A stretch of 64,000 nucleotides of DNA from Pseudomonas putida (GTDB lineage Bacteria > Pseudomonadota > Gammaproteobacteria > Pseudomonadales > Pseudomonadaceae), in contig CP163498.1 of assembly GCA_041071465.1 (NCBI GenBank), positions 4,544,001 to 4,608,000 of the forward strand, given 5' to 3'. This document shows positions 1 to 9,900 of the stretch, piece by piece. Made by a program: the position numbers and the translations under genes. Position 1 is the stretch's first letter. The number at the start of each line of letters is the position of its first letter. The notes below the pieces were generated by a model. The model searched no databases, was not told the DNA's origin, and saw nothing but the letters and a program-made list of their open reading frames with translations.

Positions 1-1309
1 CACGCAGGTTGCGAGTGCTGGTGGCTGCCACCGCGTAGGCTGCGGCATCCATGTGCGAAGCGCAGAAGATGGCCATGATGAACAGGTACACGCCAAGGAA
101 CACTTGGCCCCACGGCAACGCCAGCAGCAGGTGGGTTACAGCCGATTCACCGCCTTGCTCGGCCAGCATCTTCGGTACGTCCACCGCGCCGGTGATGAAC
201 TGGTGCATGCTGTAGCTTTCCAGTGCGCCGAAGAAGAACCAGCAACCGAAGCTGCCGCCCAGCAGCAGGGCCAGGACCACTTCCTTGATCTGCCGGCCAC
301 GCGAAACGCGGGTGACGAACATGGCTACGCCCGGGGCGTACGACACCCACCACAGCCAGTAGAACACCGTCCAGTTGCGGGTGAAGGCACCGTCGCCGGC
401 CGGGTCGGTGAACAGGCTCATGTGCACGTAGTTCTGGATCATCAGGCCAATCGAGTTGGCGGTGTTGTTGAGGGTGAACTGGGTTGGGCCGACCAGCAGG
501 ACGACAGCGGCAAACACCAGCGCGCCGATGCACACCATCTTGCTCAGGCGCTGCAGGCCGCCATCGATGCCGATGTAGGAGCTGAGCGAGAACATCACCG
601 CCACGCCGCCGATCACCATCAATTGCACGGTGAAGGTATCCGGGGTGCCGGTCAGGTCATGCAGGCCGCGCGTCAGGGTAGAGGCGGTGAGGGCCAGCGA
701 CACGGTCAGGGCGCCCATCATGGTCAACAGGAAGATCAGGTCGACAGTACGGCCTACTGGCCCGGTGGCCTTGAAACCCGTCACCGCTTCGATAATCGAA
801 GCCAGGTTCAGGCCGCTCTTCTTGCGGACATGGAAGTGGTAGGCCATGGCCAGCGAAGCCAAGGCGTAGATCGACCAGGCGCTGATGCCCCAGTGGAAGA
901 ACGAGTAGCCCACGCTGTACTCCAGCGCCTTGGGAGTGGCGGCGGCGATGTTCAGGCCTGGGGTCTGATAGTAGTAGGCCCATTCCATCACGCCCCAGTA
1001 CAGGGTCGAGGACCCCATGCCGGCACAGATGAACATGAACACCCAGGTGGCGGTGGCGTATTCAGGCTTGCCACTGCCCAGGCGGATGTTGCCGTATTTG
1101 CTGAAAGCCAGGTACAGCACCGCCAGGGTACTGGCGAACACCAGCACCTGCACGCTGGTACCGAAGGTGCGGGTGGACAGCTCGAACAACTGGTTGGCGG
1201 CGCTTTCAGCCTGGGCGGGGAAGGCTGCAAGGCCGATCACGGTGAGCAGCACGGCAATCAGGCTCACGGTAATCAGGAACACATCAATCTTTTTATTCTT
1301 GTGCGACAT
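1..1309 (-). CDS. BCCT-family betaine/choline/carnitine transporter, C-terminus beyond window
   Basis: The reverse strand is open from an ATG at 1309 to the window edge, about 436 codons, so the 3' end is missing. The protein starts MSHKNKKID, has many hydrophobic segments, and carries the BCCT signature [10 protein letters not shown] near residue 310 followed by [20 protein letters not shown] proteins are inner-membrane symporters or uniporters for quaternary amines such as choline, glycine betaine and carnitine; the substrate cannot be read from the sequence. Two ATGs lie side by side (1312 and 1309); AGGAGA sits at better spacing for the second. It is transcribed away from a large dyad at 1388-1424, a likely operator. 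Family assignment is firm, substrate unknown. Confidence 0.88.
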   Translation of the reverse strand, partial: MSHKNKKIDVFLITVSLIAVLLTVIGLAAFPAQAESAANQLFELSTRTFGTSVQVLVFASTLAVLYLAFSKYGNIRLGSGKPEYATATWVFMFICAGMGSSTLYWGVMEWAYYYQTPGLNIAAATPKALEYSVGYSFFHWGISAWSIYALASLAMAYHFHVRKKSGLNLASIIEAVTGFKATGPVGRTVDLIFLLTMMGALTVSLALTASTLTRGLHDLTGTPDTFTVQLMVIGGVAVMFSLSSYIGIDGGLQRLSKMVCIGALVFAAVVLLVGPTQFTLNNTANSIGLMIQNYVHMSLFTDPAGDGAFTRNWTVFYWLWWVSYAPGVAMFVTRVSRGRQIKEVVLALLLGGSFGCWFFFGALESYSMHQFITGAVDVPKMLAEQGGESAVTHLLLALPWGQVFLGVYLFIMAIFCASHMDAAAYAVAATSTRNLR

Positions 1310-1387
1310 CATCGTCTCCTGGGACGTTGGCGTACTTGTCATACCCGGCAGGCATCCGGGGTGTAGCGGTACAACTCCTTCCGTGGT

Positions 1388-1424
1388 TGTTAACCTTTAG
1401 TTTACTAATATCTAATGGTTAACA
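1388..1424. promoter_or_regulatory. Long palindromic operator candidate upstream of the BCCT gene
   Basis: Arms TGTTAACC (1388-1395) and GGTTAACA (1417-1424) are perfect inverted repeats, and TTAG/CTAA inside them extends the dyad. The centre is AT-rich. It lies about 80-115 bp upstream of the BCCT start codon, a plausible position for an activator or repressor. The regulator is not identifiable. Confidence 0.45.
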
Positions 1425-1460
1425 GATTCTGCATACAATCTGCGCCGCTAGCAAGAGGCA

Positions 1461-1498
1461 AGGGGCCGATTGTCAGACACTTCTGACAATCGGCCCCT
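1461..1498 (-). terminator. Strong hairpin after the malate/tartrate dehydrogenase gene
   Basis: A perfect 17-bp stem (1461-1477 with 1482-1498) closes a 4-base CACT loop. It begins a few bases beyond the dehydrogenase stop codon on the reverse strand. There is no clear U tract, so this may be a terminator or an mRNA-stabilising stem. Confidence 0.6.
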
Positions 1499-1503
1499 GT
1501 GCG

Positions 1504-2595
1504 TCAGGCTTCGACCAGCGCGGTGATGGCCTGGCCAACTTGCTGGGTGGACTGCTGCCCACCCATGTCGCGGGTGACATCACCGGCGGCGATGACCTGC
1601 TCGATGGCCTTGAGGATGTCGTCGTGGGCGGCGTGGTAGCGTGGGTCGGCGCCGTCGTTGCCAAGGAAGTCGAGCATCAGCGCACCCGACCAGATCATCG
1701 CGATCGGGTTGGCGATGTTCTTGCCGTAGATGTCCGGTGCCGAGCCGTGCACGGGTTCGAACAGCGACGGGAACTTGCGTTCGGGGTTGAGGTTGGCCGA
1801 CGGCGCGATGCCGATGGTGCCGGCGCAGGCTGGGCCGAGGTCGGAGAGGATGTCGCCGAACAGGTTCGAAGCCACCACCACGTCAAAGCGGTCCGGCTGC
1901 AGCACGAAGCGCGCGCAGAGGATATCGATATGCTGTTTGTCCCAGCTGATTTCCGGATAATTGGCAGCCATCGCAGCGGTGCGCTCGTCCCAGTACGGCA
2001 TGCTCACGGCCATGCCGTTGGACTTGGTGGCCGAGGTGACGTGCTTGCGCTCGCGGGTCTGGGCCACGTCGAAGGCGTACTTGAGAATGCGGTCGACGCC
2101 GCGACGGGTGAACACCGATTCCTGCAGCACGAACTCGTTTTCGGTGCCTTCGAACATGCGCCCACCCAGCGACGAATATTCGCCCTCGGTATTCTCGCGG
2201 ATGACCACGAAGTCGATGTCACCTGGTTCACGACCTGCCAGCGGGCAAGGCACGCCAGGGAACAGGCGCACTGGGCGGATGTTCACGTATTGGTCGAAGT
2301 CTCGGCGGAACTTGAGCAGCGAACCCCACAGCGAGATGTGGTCCGGCACCTTGTCTGGCCAGCCCACAGCACCGAAGTACAGGGCATCGAAGCCCTTGAG
2401 CTGTTCGAACCAGTCGTCCGGCATCATCTTGCCGTGGGCCAGGTAATAGTCGCAGCTGGCCCACTCGAAGAACTCGAAGCTGATGTCCAGGCCATGCTTG
2501 CGCGCAGCGGCCTCGACTACACGAATGCCTTCAGGCAGTACTTCGTTGCCGATGCCATCGCCGGGGATTGCCGCAATTCTGAAAGTCTTGCTCAT
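1504..2595 (-). CDS. dmlA: D-malate / tartrate dehydrogenase (decarboxylating)
   Basis: The 363-residue protein starts MSKTFRIAAIPGDGIGNEV, the NAD-binding entry typical of the isocitrate/isopropylmalate dehydrogenase superfamily, and contains VIRENTEGEYSSLGG and ASNLFGDILSDLGP, which carry substrate and metal ligands. The length matches tartrate dehydrogenase/D-malate dehydrogenase (DmlA, TtuC). Such enzymes oxidise and decarboxylate D-malate to pyruvate and also act on tartrate, using NAD and a divalent metal in the cytoplasm. A GTG nine bases upstream is possible, but the ATG at 2595 gives the family's usual N-terminus. A LysR gene is transcribed divergently, as in the E. coli dmlA-dmlR pair. 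The choice between D-malate and tartrate as physiological substrate is not settled by sequence. Confidence 0.88.
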   Translation of the reverse strand: MSKTFRIAAIPGDGIGNEVLPEGIRVVEAAARKHGLDISFEFFEWASCDYYLAHGKMMPDDWFEQLKGFDALYFGAVGWPDKVPDHISLWGSLLKFRRDFDQYVNIRPVRLFPGVPCPLAGREPGDIDFVVIRENTEGEYSSLGGRMFEGTENEFVLQESVFTRRGVDRILKYAFDVAQTRERKHVTSATKSNGMAVSMPYWDERTAAMAANYPEISWDKQHIDILCARFVLQPDRFDVVVASNLFGDILSDLGPACAGTIGIAPSANLNPERKFPSLFEPVHGSAPDIYGKNIANPIAMIWSGALMLDFLGNDGADPRYHAAHDDILKAIEQVIAAGDVTRDMGGQQSTQQVGQAITALVEA

Positions 2596-2692
2596 GGGGT
2601 GCACTCGTTATCCAGGGAACAGGTGCTGGTTATGCTATAAGGGCTTTATCCGGAGATAATCTGGCCAATCATGGATTCTTGGAACACGATAC

Positions 2693-3604
2693 GTGAATAA
2701 TCTGCCCAGCCTCGACGACCTCAATATCTTCCTTCAGGTGGCCAAGCGCGCCAGCTTTGCCGCCGTCGCGGACGAGCTGGGCATGTCGGCGGCGTACATC
2801 AGCAAGCGCATCCGCATGCTTGAGCAAACCCTGGAAGTACGCCTGCTGCACCGTACCACCCGGCGGGTGACGGTGAGCGAGGAGGGTGAGCGGGTGTATC
2901 AGTGGGCGCTGCAGATATTCGATGCGGTGCAGCGCATGGGCGATGACATCAGTGCCCAGCACCGTGAGCCGGCCGGGCAATTGCGCATTGCCAGCAGCCT
3001 TGGCCTGGGCCGCCGCTTCGTGGCGCCGGCCTTGTCGGAGCTGGCCGAGCGTTACCCGCGCCTGGACATTCGCCTGGACGTGCACGACCGGTTGGTGGAC
3101 CTGATTGCCGAAGGCGTCGACCTGGACATCCGCGTGGGCAACGCCATTGCGCCCAACCTGATCGCCAAGCCGCTGGCGCGTAACCGCCGGGTACTGTGCG
3201 CCGCGCCGGCTTACCTGGCCCGGCGCGGTACGCCCAAGGTGCTGGGCGAACTGGCCAGCCATGACTGCCTGGTGATCAAGGAACGTGATCACCCGTTTGG
3301 CGTGTGGCAGTTGATGGGGCCGGACGGTGAGGAAGGCGTGCGGGTCACCGGCGGCTTGTCGACCAACCATGGCGAAGTGGCGCACCAGTGGTGCCTGGAC
3401 GGGCGCGGGATCTTGCTGCGCTCGTGGTGGGATGTGCACGACAGCCTGCAGGATGGGCGCCTGGTCCAGGTGCTGGAGGACTATCACCAGCCAGCGGATA
3501 TCTGGGCGGTGTACACCTCACCATTGGCCAGTTCGGCCAAGGTGCGGGTGGCGGTGGACTTTTTCCGGCAGTACTTTGCCGAGCGGTATAGCTTGCCAGA
3601 GTAG
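2693..3604 (+). CDS. LysR-family regulator, probably of the adjacent dehydrogenase
   Basis: The 303-residue protein has an N-terminal winged HTH (LDDLNIFLQVAKRASFAAVA, then LGMSAAYISKRIRMLE) and a LysR effector-binding domain. The start is GTG at 2693; the ATG at 2671 is out of frame. The gene diverges from the malate/tartrate dehydrogenase with about 97 bp between start codons, the usual layout for a LysR regulator and its target, and resembles DmlR in context. The regulator is expected to activate the dehydrogenase in response to the hydroxy-acid substrate; this is inference from gene order. Confidence 0.85.
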   Translation: MNNLPSLDDLNIFLQVAKRASFAAVADELGMSAAYISKRIRMLEQTLEVRLLHRTTRRVTVSEEGERVYQWALQIFDAVQRMGDDISAQHREPAGQLRIASSLGLGRRFVAPALSELAERYPRLDIRLDVHDRLVDLIAEGVDLDIRVGNAIAPNLIAKPLARNRRVLCAAPAYLARRGTPKVLGELASHDCLVIKERDHPFGVWQLMGPDGEEGVRVTGGLSTNHGEVAHQWCLDGRGILLRSWWDVHDSLQDGRLVQVLEDYHQPADIWAVYTSPLASSAKVRVAVDFFRQYFAERYSLPE

Positions 3605-3642
3605 ACACTGGCCCTGACGCGCGCTTTGTATAGGAGCGGCCT

Positions 3643-4125
3643 TCAGGGTACGGGTACACGCGAAACCGCTTTCACTTCGCGCAACGCCAGGCTGGACTGG
3701 ATCGAGGCAATCCCCGGCTGCCGGCGCAACACTTCTTCCACAAACCGCCCATAACTTTCCAGGTCGGTCGCCAGTACGGTCAGCACATAGTCGGCCTCAC
3801 CGGTCACCTTGTGGCAGGACAGCACCTGCGGCAGCTTCAGAATCACCTGCTCGAACTCGTCCGGCGCATTGGCCGAGTGGTTGCCAAAGCGCACCTGGGC
3901 AAATGCCATCACGTCGTACCCCAATTTCCTGCGGTCGAGGTTGGCCTGGTAATCCTTGATGATGCCCAGCTCTTCCAGCCTTTTGCGCCGACGCCAGCAG
4001 GGTGTCACGGTCATCGACAGGCGTTCGCCCAGTGCCGCGCTCGAAAGGGTGCCGTCCGCCTGCAACAGGCGCAGCAGCTCGCGATCGGTTTCGTCCAATT
4101 CTTCGATAGCAAAAGCTTTGCTCAT
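3643..4125 (-). CDS. Lrp/AsnC-family regulator
   Basis: The 160-residue protein has an HTH (LDETDRELLRLLQADGTLSS, then ALGERLSMTVTPCWRRRKRLEELGII) and a C-terminal RAM ligand-binding domain (TGEADYVLTVLATDLESYGRF). Length and order are standard for feast/famine regulators, which bind DNA as oligomers and sense amino acids. It diverges from the acetylpolyamine amidohydrolase and permease genes with a 124-bp gap, so these are the likely targets. The effector is unknown. Confidence 0.9.
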   Translation of the reverse strand: MSKAFAIEELDETDRELLRLLQADGTLSSAALGERLSMTVTPCWRRRKRLEELGIIKDYQANLDRRKLGYDVMAFAQVRFGNHSANAPDEFEQVILKLPQVLSCHKVTGEADYVLTVLATDLESYGRFVEEVLRRQPGIASIQSSLALREVKAVSRVPVP

Positions 4126-4249
4126 AGCTTGGTGGTCCTGTGAATACTTTGCTAAAGAATCCGGTTTGGCTGAGCATAAAGCAAAGCATTTCCAGCGGTC
4201 TCTCGCGAAAATTGGTTACCCGGTAACTCCCTTGAAAAAGGACATTCGC

Positions 4250-5281
4250 GTGCTGACAGTCTTTAGTAACAACCACCGCTTGCACCATGGCTCGGAACTC
4301 AAGGACGGCGCGATAACGCCATCGTTTGAAAACCCCCAGCGTGCCGACACCGTGCTGGCCCGGGTGCTCGGCACCGGCCTGGGCGATGTCATCGCCGAGC
4401 AGGCGTTCGACCGTGCCTGCTACGTGGCGGCGCACAGCGAACGCTATGTGAGCTTCCTGGAAAACGCCTGGCAGGAATGGGCCGCCACCGGCAAGACCCA
4501 CGACGCGCTGCCGCTGGTGTGGCCGGTGCGTGACCTGGCCATCGACCGTGAGCCCGGCTTCATCGACGGCAAGCTTGGTTTCTACGCCATGGACGCCGGC
4601 GCGCCGATCACCGCTGGCACCTGGGAGGCGGTACGCAGCAGCGCCAACGTTGCCCTGACCGGCATGCAGCGCATCATCGACGGTGCCGACAGTGCCTTCG
4701 CCCTGTGCCGCCCGCCTGGGCACCATGCGGCGCGTGAATACATGGGCGGCTATTGCTACCTGAACAACGCTGCCATCGCCGCCGAGCGCTGCCTGAGCCA
4801 GGGCGCCAAGCGTGTGGCCGTGCTGGACGTGGACTTCCACCACGGCAACGGCACGCAGAACATCTTCTACGATCGCCCCGATGTGCTGTTCGCCTCCCTG
4901 CATGGTGACCCTCACGTGTCCTACCCGTACTTTTCCGGCTACGCCCATGAGCGGGGTGTGGGGGCAGGCGAAGGCTTCAACGTCAACTACCCGCTGGGCA
5001 AAGGCACGCGCTGGGCGCAGTACCAGCTGGCCCTGCAGGACGCGCTCAAGCGCATCGTCGCGCATCGGCCCGAATACCTGGTGGTGTCGCTTGGCGTCGA
5101 CACCTTCGAGGACGACCCGATCAGCCATTTCAAACTCACCAGTGAAGACTTCCTGCGCATGGGCGCCGAGATCGCCAGTGCTGGCATCCCGACCCTGTTC
5201 GTGATGGAAGGCGGCTACATGGTCGATGAGATCGGCATCAACGCGGTGAACACCCTGCAAGGCTTCGAAAGCGCGCGTTAA
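4250..5281 (+). CDS. Acetylpolyamine amidohydrolase / class II histone-deacetylase-like enzyme
   Basis: The 343-residue protein (from MLTVFSNNHRLHHGSEL) has the zinc hydrolase motifs of the deacetylase fold: CRPPGHHAAREYMGGYCY with the catalytic His pair, DVDFHHGNGTQ with Asp and His zinc ligands, and LGVDTFEDDP with the third ligand. The family removes acetyl groups from acetylputrescine and related polyamines in the cytoplasm; P. aeruginosa AphA and AphB have the same length. The open frame extends far upstream, but GTG at 4250 has AAGGA at ideal spacing and gives the family N-terminus. It is followed by an amino-acid permease and faced by an Lrp regulator, consistent with a small polyamine or amine uptake and use module. 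Confidence 0.87.
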   Translation: MLTVFSNNHRLHHGSELKDGAITPSFENPQRADTVLARVLGTGLGDVIAEQAFDRACYVAAHSERYVSFLENAWQEWAATGKTHDALPLVWPVRDLAIDREPGFIDGKLGFYAMDAGAPITAGTWEAVRSSANVALTGMQRIIDGADSAFALCRPPGHHAAREYMGGYCYLNNAAIAAERCLSQGAKRVAVLDVDFHHGNGTQNIFYDRPDVLFASLHGDPHVSYPYFSGYAHERGVGAGEGFNVNYPLGKGTRWAQYQLALQDALKRIVAHRPEYLVVSLGVDTFEDDPISHFKLTSEDFLRMGAEIASAGIPTLFVMEGGYMVDEIGINAVNTLQGFESAR

Positions 5282-5293
5282 GCCCCGCGACAA

Positions 5294-5316
5294 GCCGTGG
5301 CCACGCTGGCCACGGC
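5294..5316. terminator. Hairpin between amidohydrolase and permease
   Basis: A perfect 10-bp stem GCCGTGGCCA/TGGCCACGGC closes a 3-base loop just after the amidohydrolase stop. No U tract follows, so it may attenuate or stabilise rather than stop transcription. Confidence 0.35.
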
Positions 5317-5336
5317 ACAGCACGACTAGCCAGACC

Positions 5337-5347
5337 AACAATAACAA
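5337..5347 (+). promoter_or_regulatory. Crc/Hfq-type CA motif in the permease leader
   Basis: Two overlapping exact matches to AAnAAnAA (AACAATAA, AATAACAA) lie just upstream of the ribosome binding site of the permease start at 5358. In pseudomonads Hfq with Crc binds such A-rich motifs to block translation of catabolic genes when preferred carbon is present. By-eye match only. Confidence 0.4.
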
Positions 5348-5357
5348 GAGGTCGCCC

Positions 5358-6760
5358 ATGCAAGACATGTCCGCAAGCCTTGAGCAAAGCAAACCGGCAG
5401 AGCCCACCCGTGACGGGCACCTGCAACGCACGCTGGAAAACCGCCACATCCAGCTGATTTCCATCGGAGGCGCCATCGGCACCGGCCTGTTCATGGGTCG
5501 GGCAAGGTGATCGCGCTGTCCGGCACCTCGATCCTTCTGGTCTACGCCATCCTCGGGTTCTTCGTCTTCTTCGTGATGCGCGCCATGGGCGAGCTGCTGT
5601 TGTCCGACCTGCGCTTCAAGTCGTTCGCCGACATCGTTGCCCATTACCTGGGCCCGCGCGCCGGCTTTGTGCTGAGCTGGTCGTATTGGCTGAGCTGGAG
5701 CGTGGCGGTGGTCGGCGACGTGGTCGTGGTGGCGGGGTTCTTTCAGTATTGGTACCCCGATGCGCCGGCCTGGCTGCCCGCGTTCTTCACCCTGTTCGTG
5801 CTGCTGGGGTTGAACCTGCTGGCGGTGCGCATATTCGGCGAGGTGGAGTTCTGGTTCGGTATCATCAAGATCGTCGCCATCGTGCTGTTGATCATCACGG
5901 CGGCGGTGATGATCGCTACCTCTTATACCTCGCCCAATGGTGTGGTCGCCTCGCTGTCCAACGTGGTCGCGCCGGGTGCGGTGCTGCCCCATGGCATCAG
6001 CGGTTTCTTTGCCGGGTTCCAGATTGCCGTGTTTTCTTTCGCCGGTACCGAACTGATCGGCACCACCGCCGCCGAGGCCAAGAACCCGCATCGCTCGCTG
6101 CCCAAGGCGATCAACACCATCCCGCTGCGCATCCTGCTGTTCTACATCCTGGCGCTGGTGTGCATCATCAGCGTGGTGTCGTGGGCCGAAGTGCCGGCCA
6201 ACCGCAGCCCCTTCGTCGAACTGTTCCTGCTGGCGGGTTTTCCGGCGGCGGCGGGCATGATCAATTTCGTGGTGCTGACGTCAGCTGCGTCATCGGCCAA
6301 CAGTGGGGTGTACTCAGGTTGCCGGATGTTGTTCGGCCTGGCCGAGCGGCGTAACGCACCGGCCCTGTTCGCCAGGCTTTCGGCACTGAGCGTGCCGGTG
6401 TACAGCCTGGTGTTTTCCGGGGCGTGCATGTTGATCGGGTTGAGCTTGCTGTTCATCATTCCCGAGGTGATGACCGTGTTCACGCTGATCTCGACGGTGT
6501 CGGCGATTTTGGTGATCTTCACCTGGTCGATGATCCTTGCTGCGTACCTGGCTTATCGCAGACGCAACCCAGCTGCGCACGACGCCTCGCTGTTCAAGTT
6601 GCCGGGCGGGGTGCCGATGGCAGTCACGACCTTGGGCTTTCTCGGCTTTGTGCTGGTGCTGCTGGCGCTGCAGCCGGATACCCGGTTGGCGCTATGCGTG
6701 ATGCCGTTGTGGTTCGTGTTTTTGCTGGTGGCTTACCATCGTCGCCGTGAGCACAATTAA
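5358..6760 (+). CDS. Amino-acid permease (APC family, CycA/AnsP-like), broken by a 1-base deletion
   Basis: From ATG at 5358 the frame reads a typical N-terminus (GHLQRTLENRHIQLISIGG, then AIGTGLFMG) and hits TGA at about 5508. A second frame from 5507 continues IALSGTSILLVYAILGFFVF to 6760. Adding one base near 5495-5502, where homologues have MGSGK, gives a continuous 467-residue protein with about 12 membrane segments, the normal length for APC amino-acid transporters of the D-serine/alanine/glycine type. These import amino acids with protons. It follows the acetylpolyamine amidohydrolase and probably shares the Lrp regulator. The break is either a real null mutation or a sequencing error; six similar breaks in this window favour error. 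The substrate is not predictable beyond an amino acid or related amine. Confidence 0.78.
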
Positions 6761-6865
6761 TGAGCCGACAGTGGCGTGACCGTCCAGTGGTTGATTTAGA
6801 GAAGTTTCCTACAGGTTTTTAGGAAGCCCACTGAGCCTCCGGCAAGCGATTCCTCGTTAGGGTTC

Positions 6866-6886
6866 AGGGACCATCAGGGTCCCTTT
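6866..6886 (+). terminator. Short hairpin before the effector gene
   Basis: AGGGACC (6866-6872) pairs with GGTCCCT (6878-6884) across a 5-base loop, followed by TT. It could end permease transcription or fold in the effector leader. Confidence 0.35.
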
Positions 6887-6902
6887 CTACGCGAGGTCGC
6901 TT

Positions 6903-9900
6903 ATGCCCCTTAGCCAACGTATCGCCATTGCGGTAGCCGAAGCCGGGCTGCCGCACGACCAGTGCATGTCCTGCGAGCGGCAAGGCCTGCCGATTCTGCC
7001 ACTGCGCCGCGCCTTAGTGCCGGATGCACGTCCTGGTTGTGTCACCACTGTTGCCGGCAGCCTACATGTTTCGACGAAAATGGGCCTGCGCACCTTGCGC
7101 ATGGGCTACCTGTACGTGCTGCTGGACCAACAGGTCTGGCATGCCTACGAAGTCAGCGAGCAGGGCCACCTGCGCCGCTTCAACCCCTATGAACCTTCCG
7201 ACGGCCTGCCCGCACCACTCCCCGAAAAGTGCGTGAATGAAAACCACGACATTCCCTCATCTTTCCTGAACATCGATACCGACCGCTATGGCAGCGCCTG
7301 GCTGGCCTTTTCGAGCGACCCTTGGCCGGTGAGCGTGCTGAATGCCTACAAACGCGGCACGGCACCTGCGCATCGCTTTGAGGGTTTGGACCTGACTCAG
7401 GCGCGCAACAACCCCGAATTGCTGGGCATCGCCATGACGCCTGACAACCTGCAAATCGACAAGGAGGTGTTCGAGTACGCGCAGCACGGGTGTTCGCCGT
7501 TCGACAGTGCGCATGGCTTTTACACCCGCTGGCTGCGCCGGTTTGCACTGAAGGGGTACCTGGTCAACGCGATGAACCGGCACAAGCTGGAGAGCGGTGT
7601 GCTGGCGGTGGTGCTCGACGACACCGTTGGCTTGATTCAGGAGTACAACCATCAACGACTGAACTGGGTGGTGAAGCGTCAAGTCTGGCGCGAAGAGCCC
7701 ATGCGGGCGTATCAACTGCAGACTTCACAAATTCTGCAGATCATTCGCGCGACGCACCGGCAGTGGGCGGCACAGAAAATACCGTCGTTGGAGCCAATGA
7801 CCGGCGACGGGCCTCCGGTGTTCGTGGATCCGGCAGTAGAGCGTCAGCGCCTGGTCGAGCGTGCGCAGCTGGAAAGTGACGAGCGGCTTGAAGAGCGCTA
7901 CCACGAACCGCAACGGGCGGCGTTCCAGGCCGAGTACGACCAGCAGGAAGCCGAGTTCCAGCGCTACATCGACAAGGACGCCCGTGCGTATGCCGCACTG
8001 TTCGACACGCCCATGTTCAAGGTGGCCGAGCAGTACGATTACGACGGTGATCATCGTGAGTCTGGCGTGGCGTATGCCAAGACCATGGCGTTGTGCCTGG
8101 GGGGCGGTATTACCGAGGCCGTGGTGCTCGGTACGGTGCCAGCGGCCGGCACCAGCGAAACGCTCTGGCTGAAATGGCTGCAAGACCCCGACAGCCCACC
8201 TTATCGCGCGTTGTTGATGCGGGACCGTGCATTGCTGGCCGGGCTGCTGCCCAGTTTTACCGCTGCCGAAGCCATCAACTGGAACGACAGCGACAAGCTC
8301 TACGGCATCTTGAGCAAGATCATTGCCAGCGACGACGCGGGCCTGCGCATGCGCAACACCCTCAAACAGGCCATCGCCGAAACGCAGAGCGCGCTCAACG
8401 CGGCCAGCCAGCGCCTGGCGCCCAACGTGCTCCCTGGCATTCAAAAAGCCGTGCGGCACCTGAACAGCGCGACGCAGTTCCTCTACAACGGCGTGCACCT
8501 GATCGAACTGGAAGTGAAGATGAAGCTGGGCGAGTACTACGCCTTGCAAAGTGCCCACCTGCGCGAATTGCAGCACAAGGCCAATGCCTCCATCGCCGAG
8601 GCACGGGACCGGATGCATCGCAGCATCGATGACTTCGAATTTGGCTCGATGAAGCCGTTCCGCAAGGTGCGCCCGATCATCCAGCATGGGTTGATGAGCC
8701 TGGCAGTGCTCGACCCGCGGTTTACCCACACCATGATCACCGTGACGGTGTGGGTCGAGGGCACGGCTGAAGAGGTGCGTGGCCGGTTGTTTGAGGAAGC
8801 CAATATGAAGGTGACCCAAGTCAGCAGCGCGGCACAGATTACCTTGGTGGATGTCTCGGTGGCGGCGGGAACGCTGGAGGCGAATGCGCGCAAGGTGTTG
8901 CAGGGGATGAGGATCACTTCGCAGCAGGCGGCGCAGTTGGTCCGAACCGGCTTTCGCGGCTTGCGCGGTGTGGCGGGAAGTTGGGAAGTACTGCTGGCAA
9001 TTGGAGGGCTGTACTTTCAATACGACAGCCTGGCCAGGAATCAGGAAAAAGCGGAGGAGGAGATTGGACCGAAAGCGCATGAGGCCAAGCTGGCGCTGCA
9101 GGGAGCGCAGCTGGGGATATTGGGAGGGCAGATTGAACTGGTTGGACTCGTTATGCGCTCCAGCGCTGGTTATATAAAAGCGCCTTGGACCCGCGGCGTA
9201 CCAGCAGTTGGAGTAGCGCTCGTTAAGTTCGGCGCCTTGTTCAGTGCAGTAGCCGGAGTTTTCGATACCGCACAAGCAATATCCGCCGCCAAGCGAGCTT
9301 CGGCAGCGGGGGATAAAACAGCGCGGATTCTTCATGCTACTTCTGCTGTATTCTACGGAATAGGTGCTGTGGCTTTTGCTGGTGCCGTATTTAAATCGCT
9401 AATTTTAGGACCTTTAGGCCTCGCTGTAATATTGAGCTTGGCTGCATTTGCATTGAGCAAGCAGGCTGAAAAAAATAGATCTTCAGCATTGGAGCGTTGG
9501 GCAAGGCGCTGCTGGTTTGGAAAAGGAGATGAAACACCGGCAGTACATTGGGATGCGCCTGAATACGCAGATATTGCGTTTGCAGAGCTTAATGCAGCAG
9601 TTCTTGGTGTTAAGGCGAAGTTCAATTTTGAGTCGAGCATGGTAACAGATCCCGCAGCGCCGAAAATTGGAGGTCTAGTGGGTCTGGTGACAGAGCAAAA
9701 ACTTAGATTTCAGGTGGTTTTGCCAAACTATAGAGATGGTGCTTCTGCTTTTCGCTGGGTTCTAATTGTCCACCGCGTCGGCGACGGAGAGTTTCCTGAG
9801 TACAAAGGTGGAGAGACCATTGTTGTTGATGACTTTCACGCTATCACTACAGAGGAGTTATCGAAATCTACAAGATTCTCTAGTTTCACCCCACCAAGGA

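Noticed and set aside
53..1366. 437-codon plus-strand ORF
   Set aside because: It is antisense to the BCCT gene, which has a clear family signature; the plus-strand protein is His/Gln-rich without domains, typical of antisense frames in GC-rich DNA.
3797..6091. 764-codon minus-strand ORF
   Set aside because: It lies opposite the amidohydrolase and permease, overlaps the Lrp gene in another frame and shows no family motifs.
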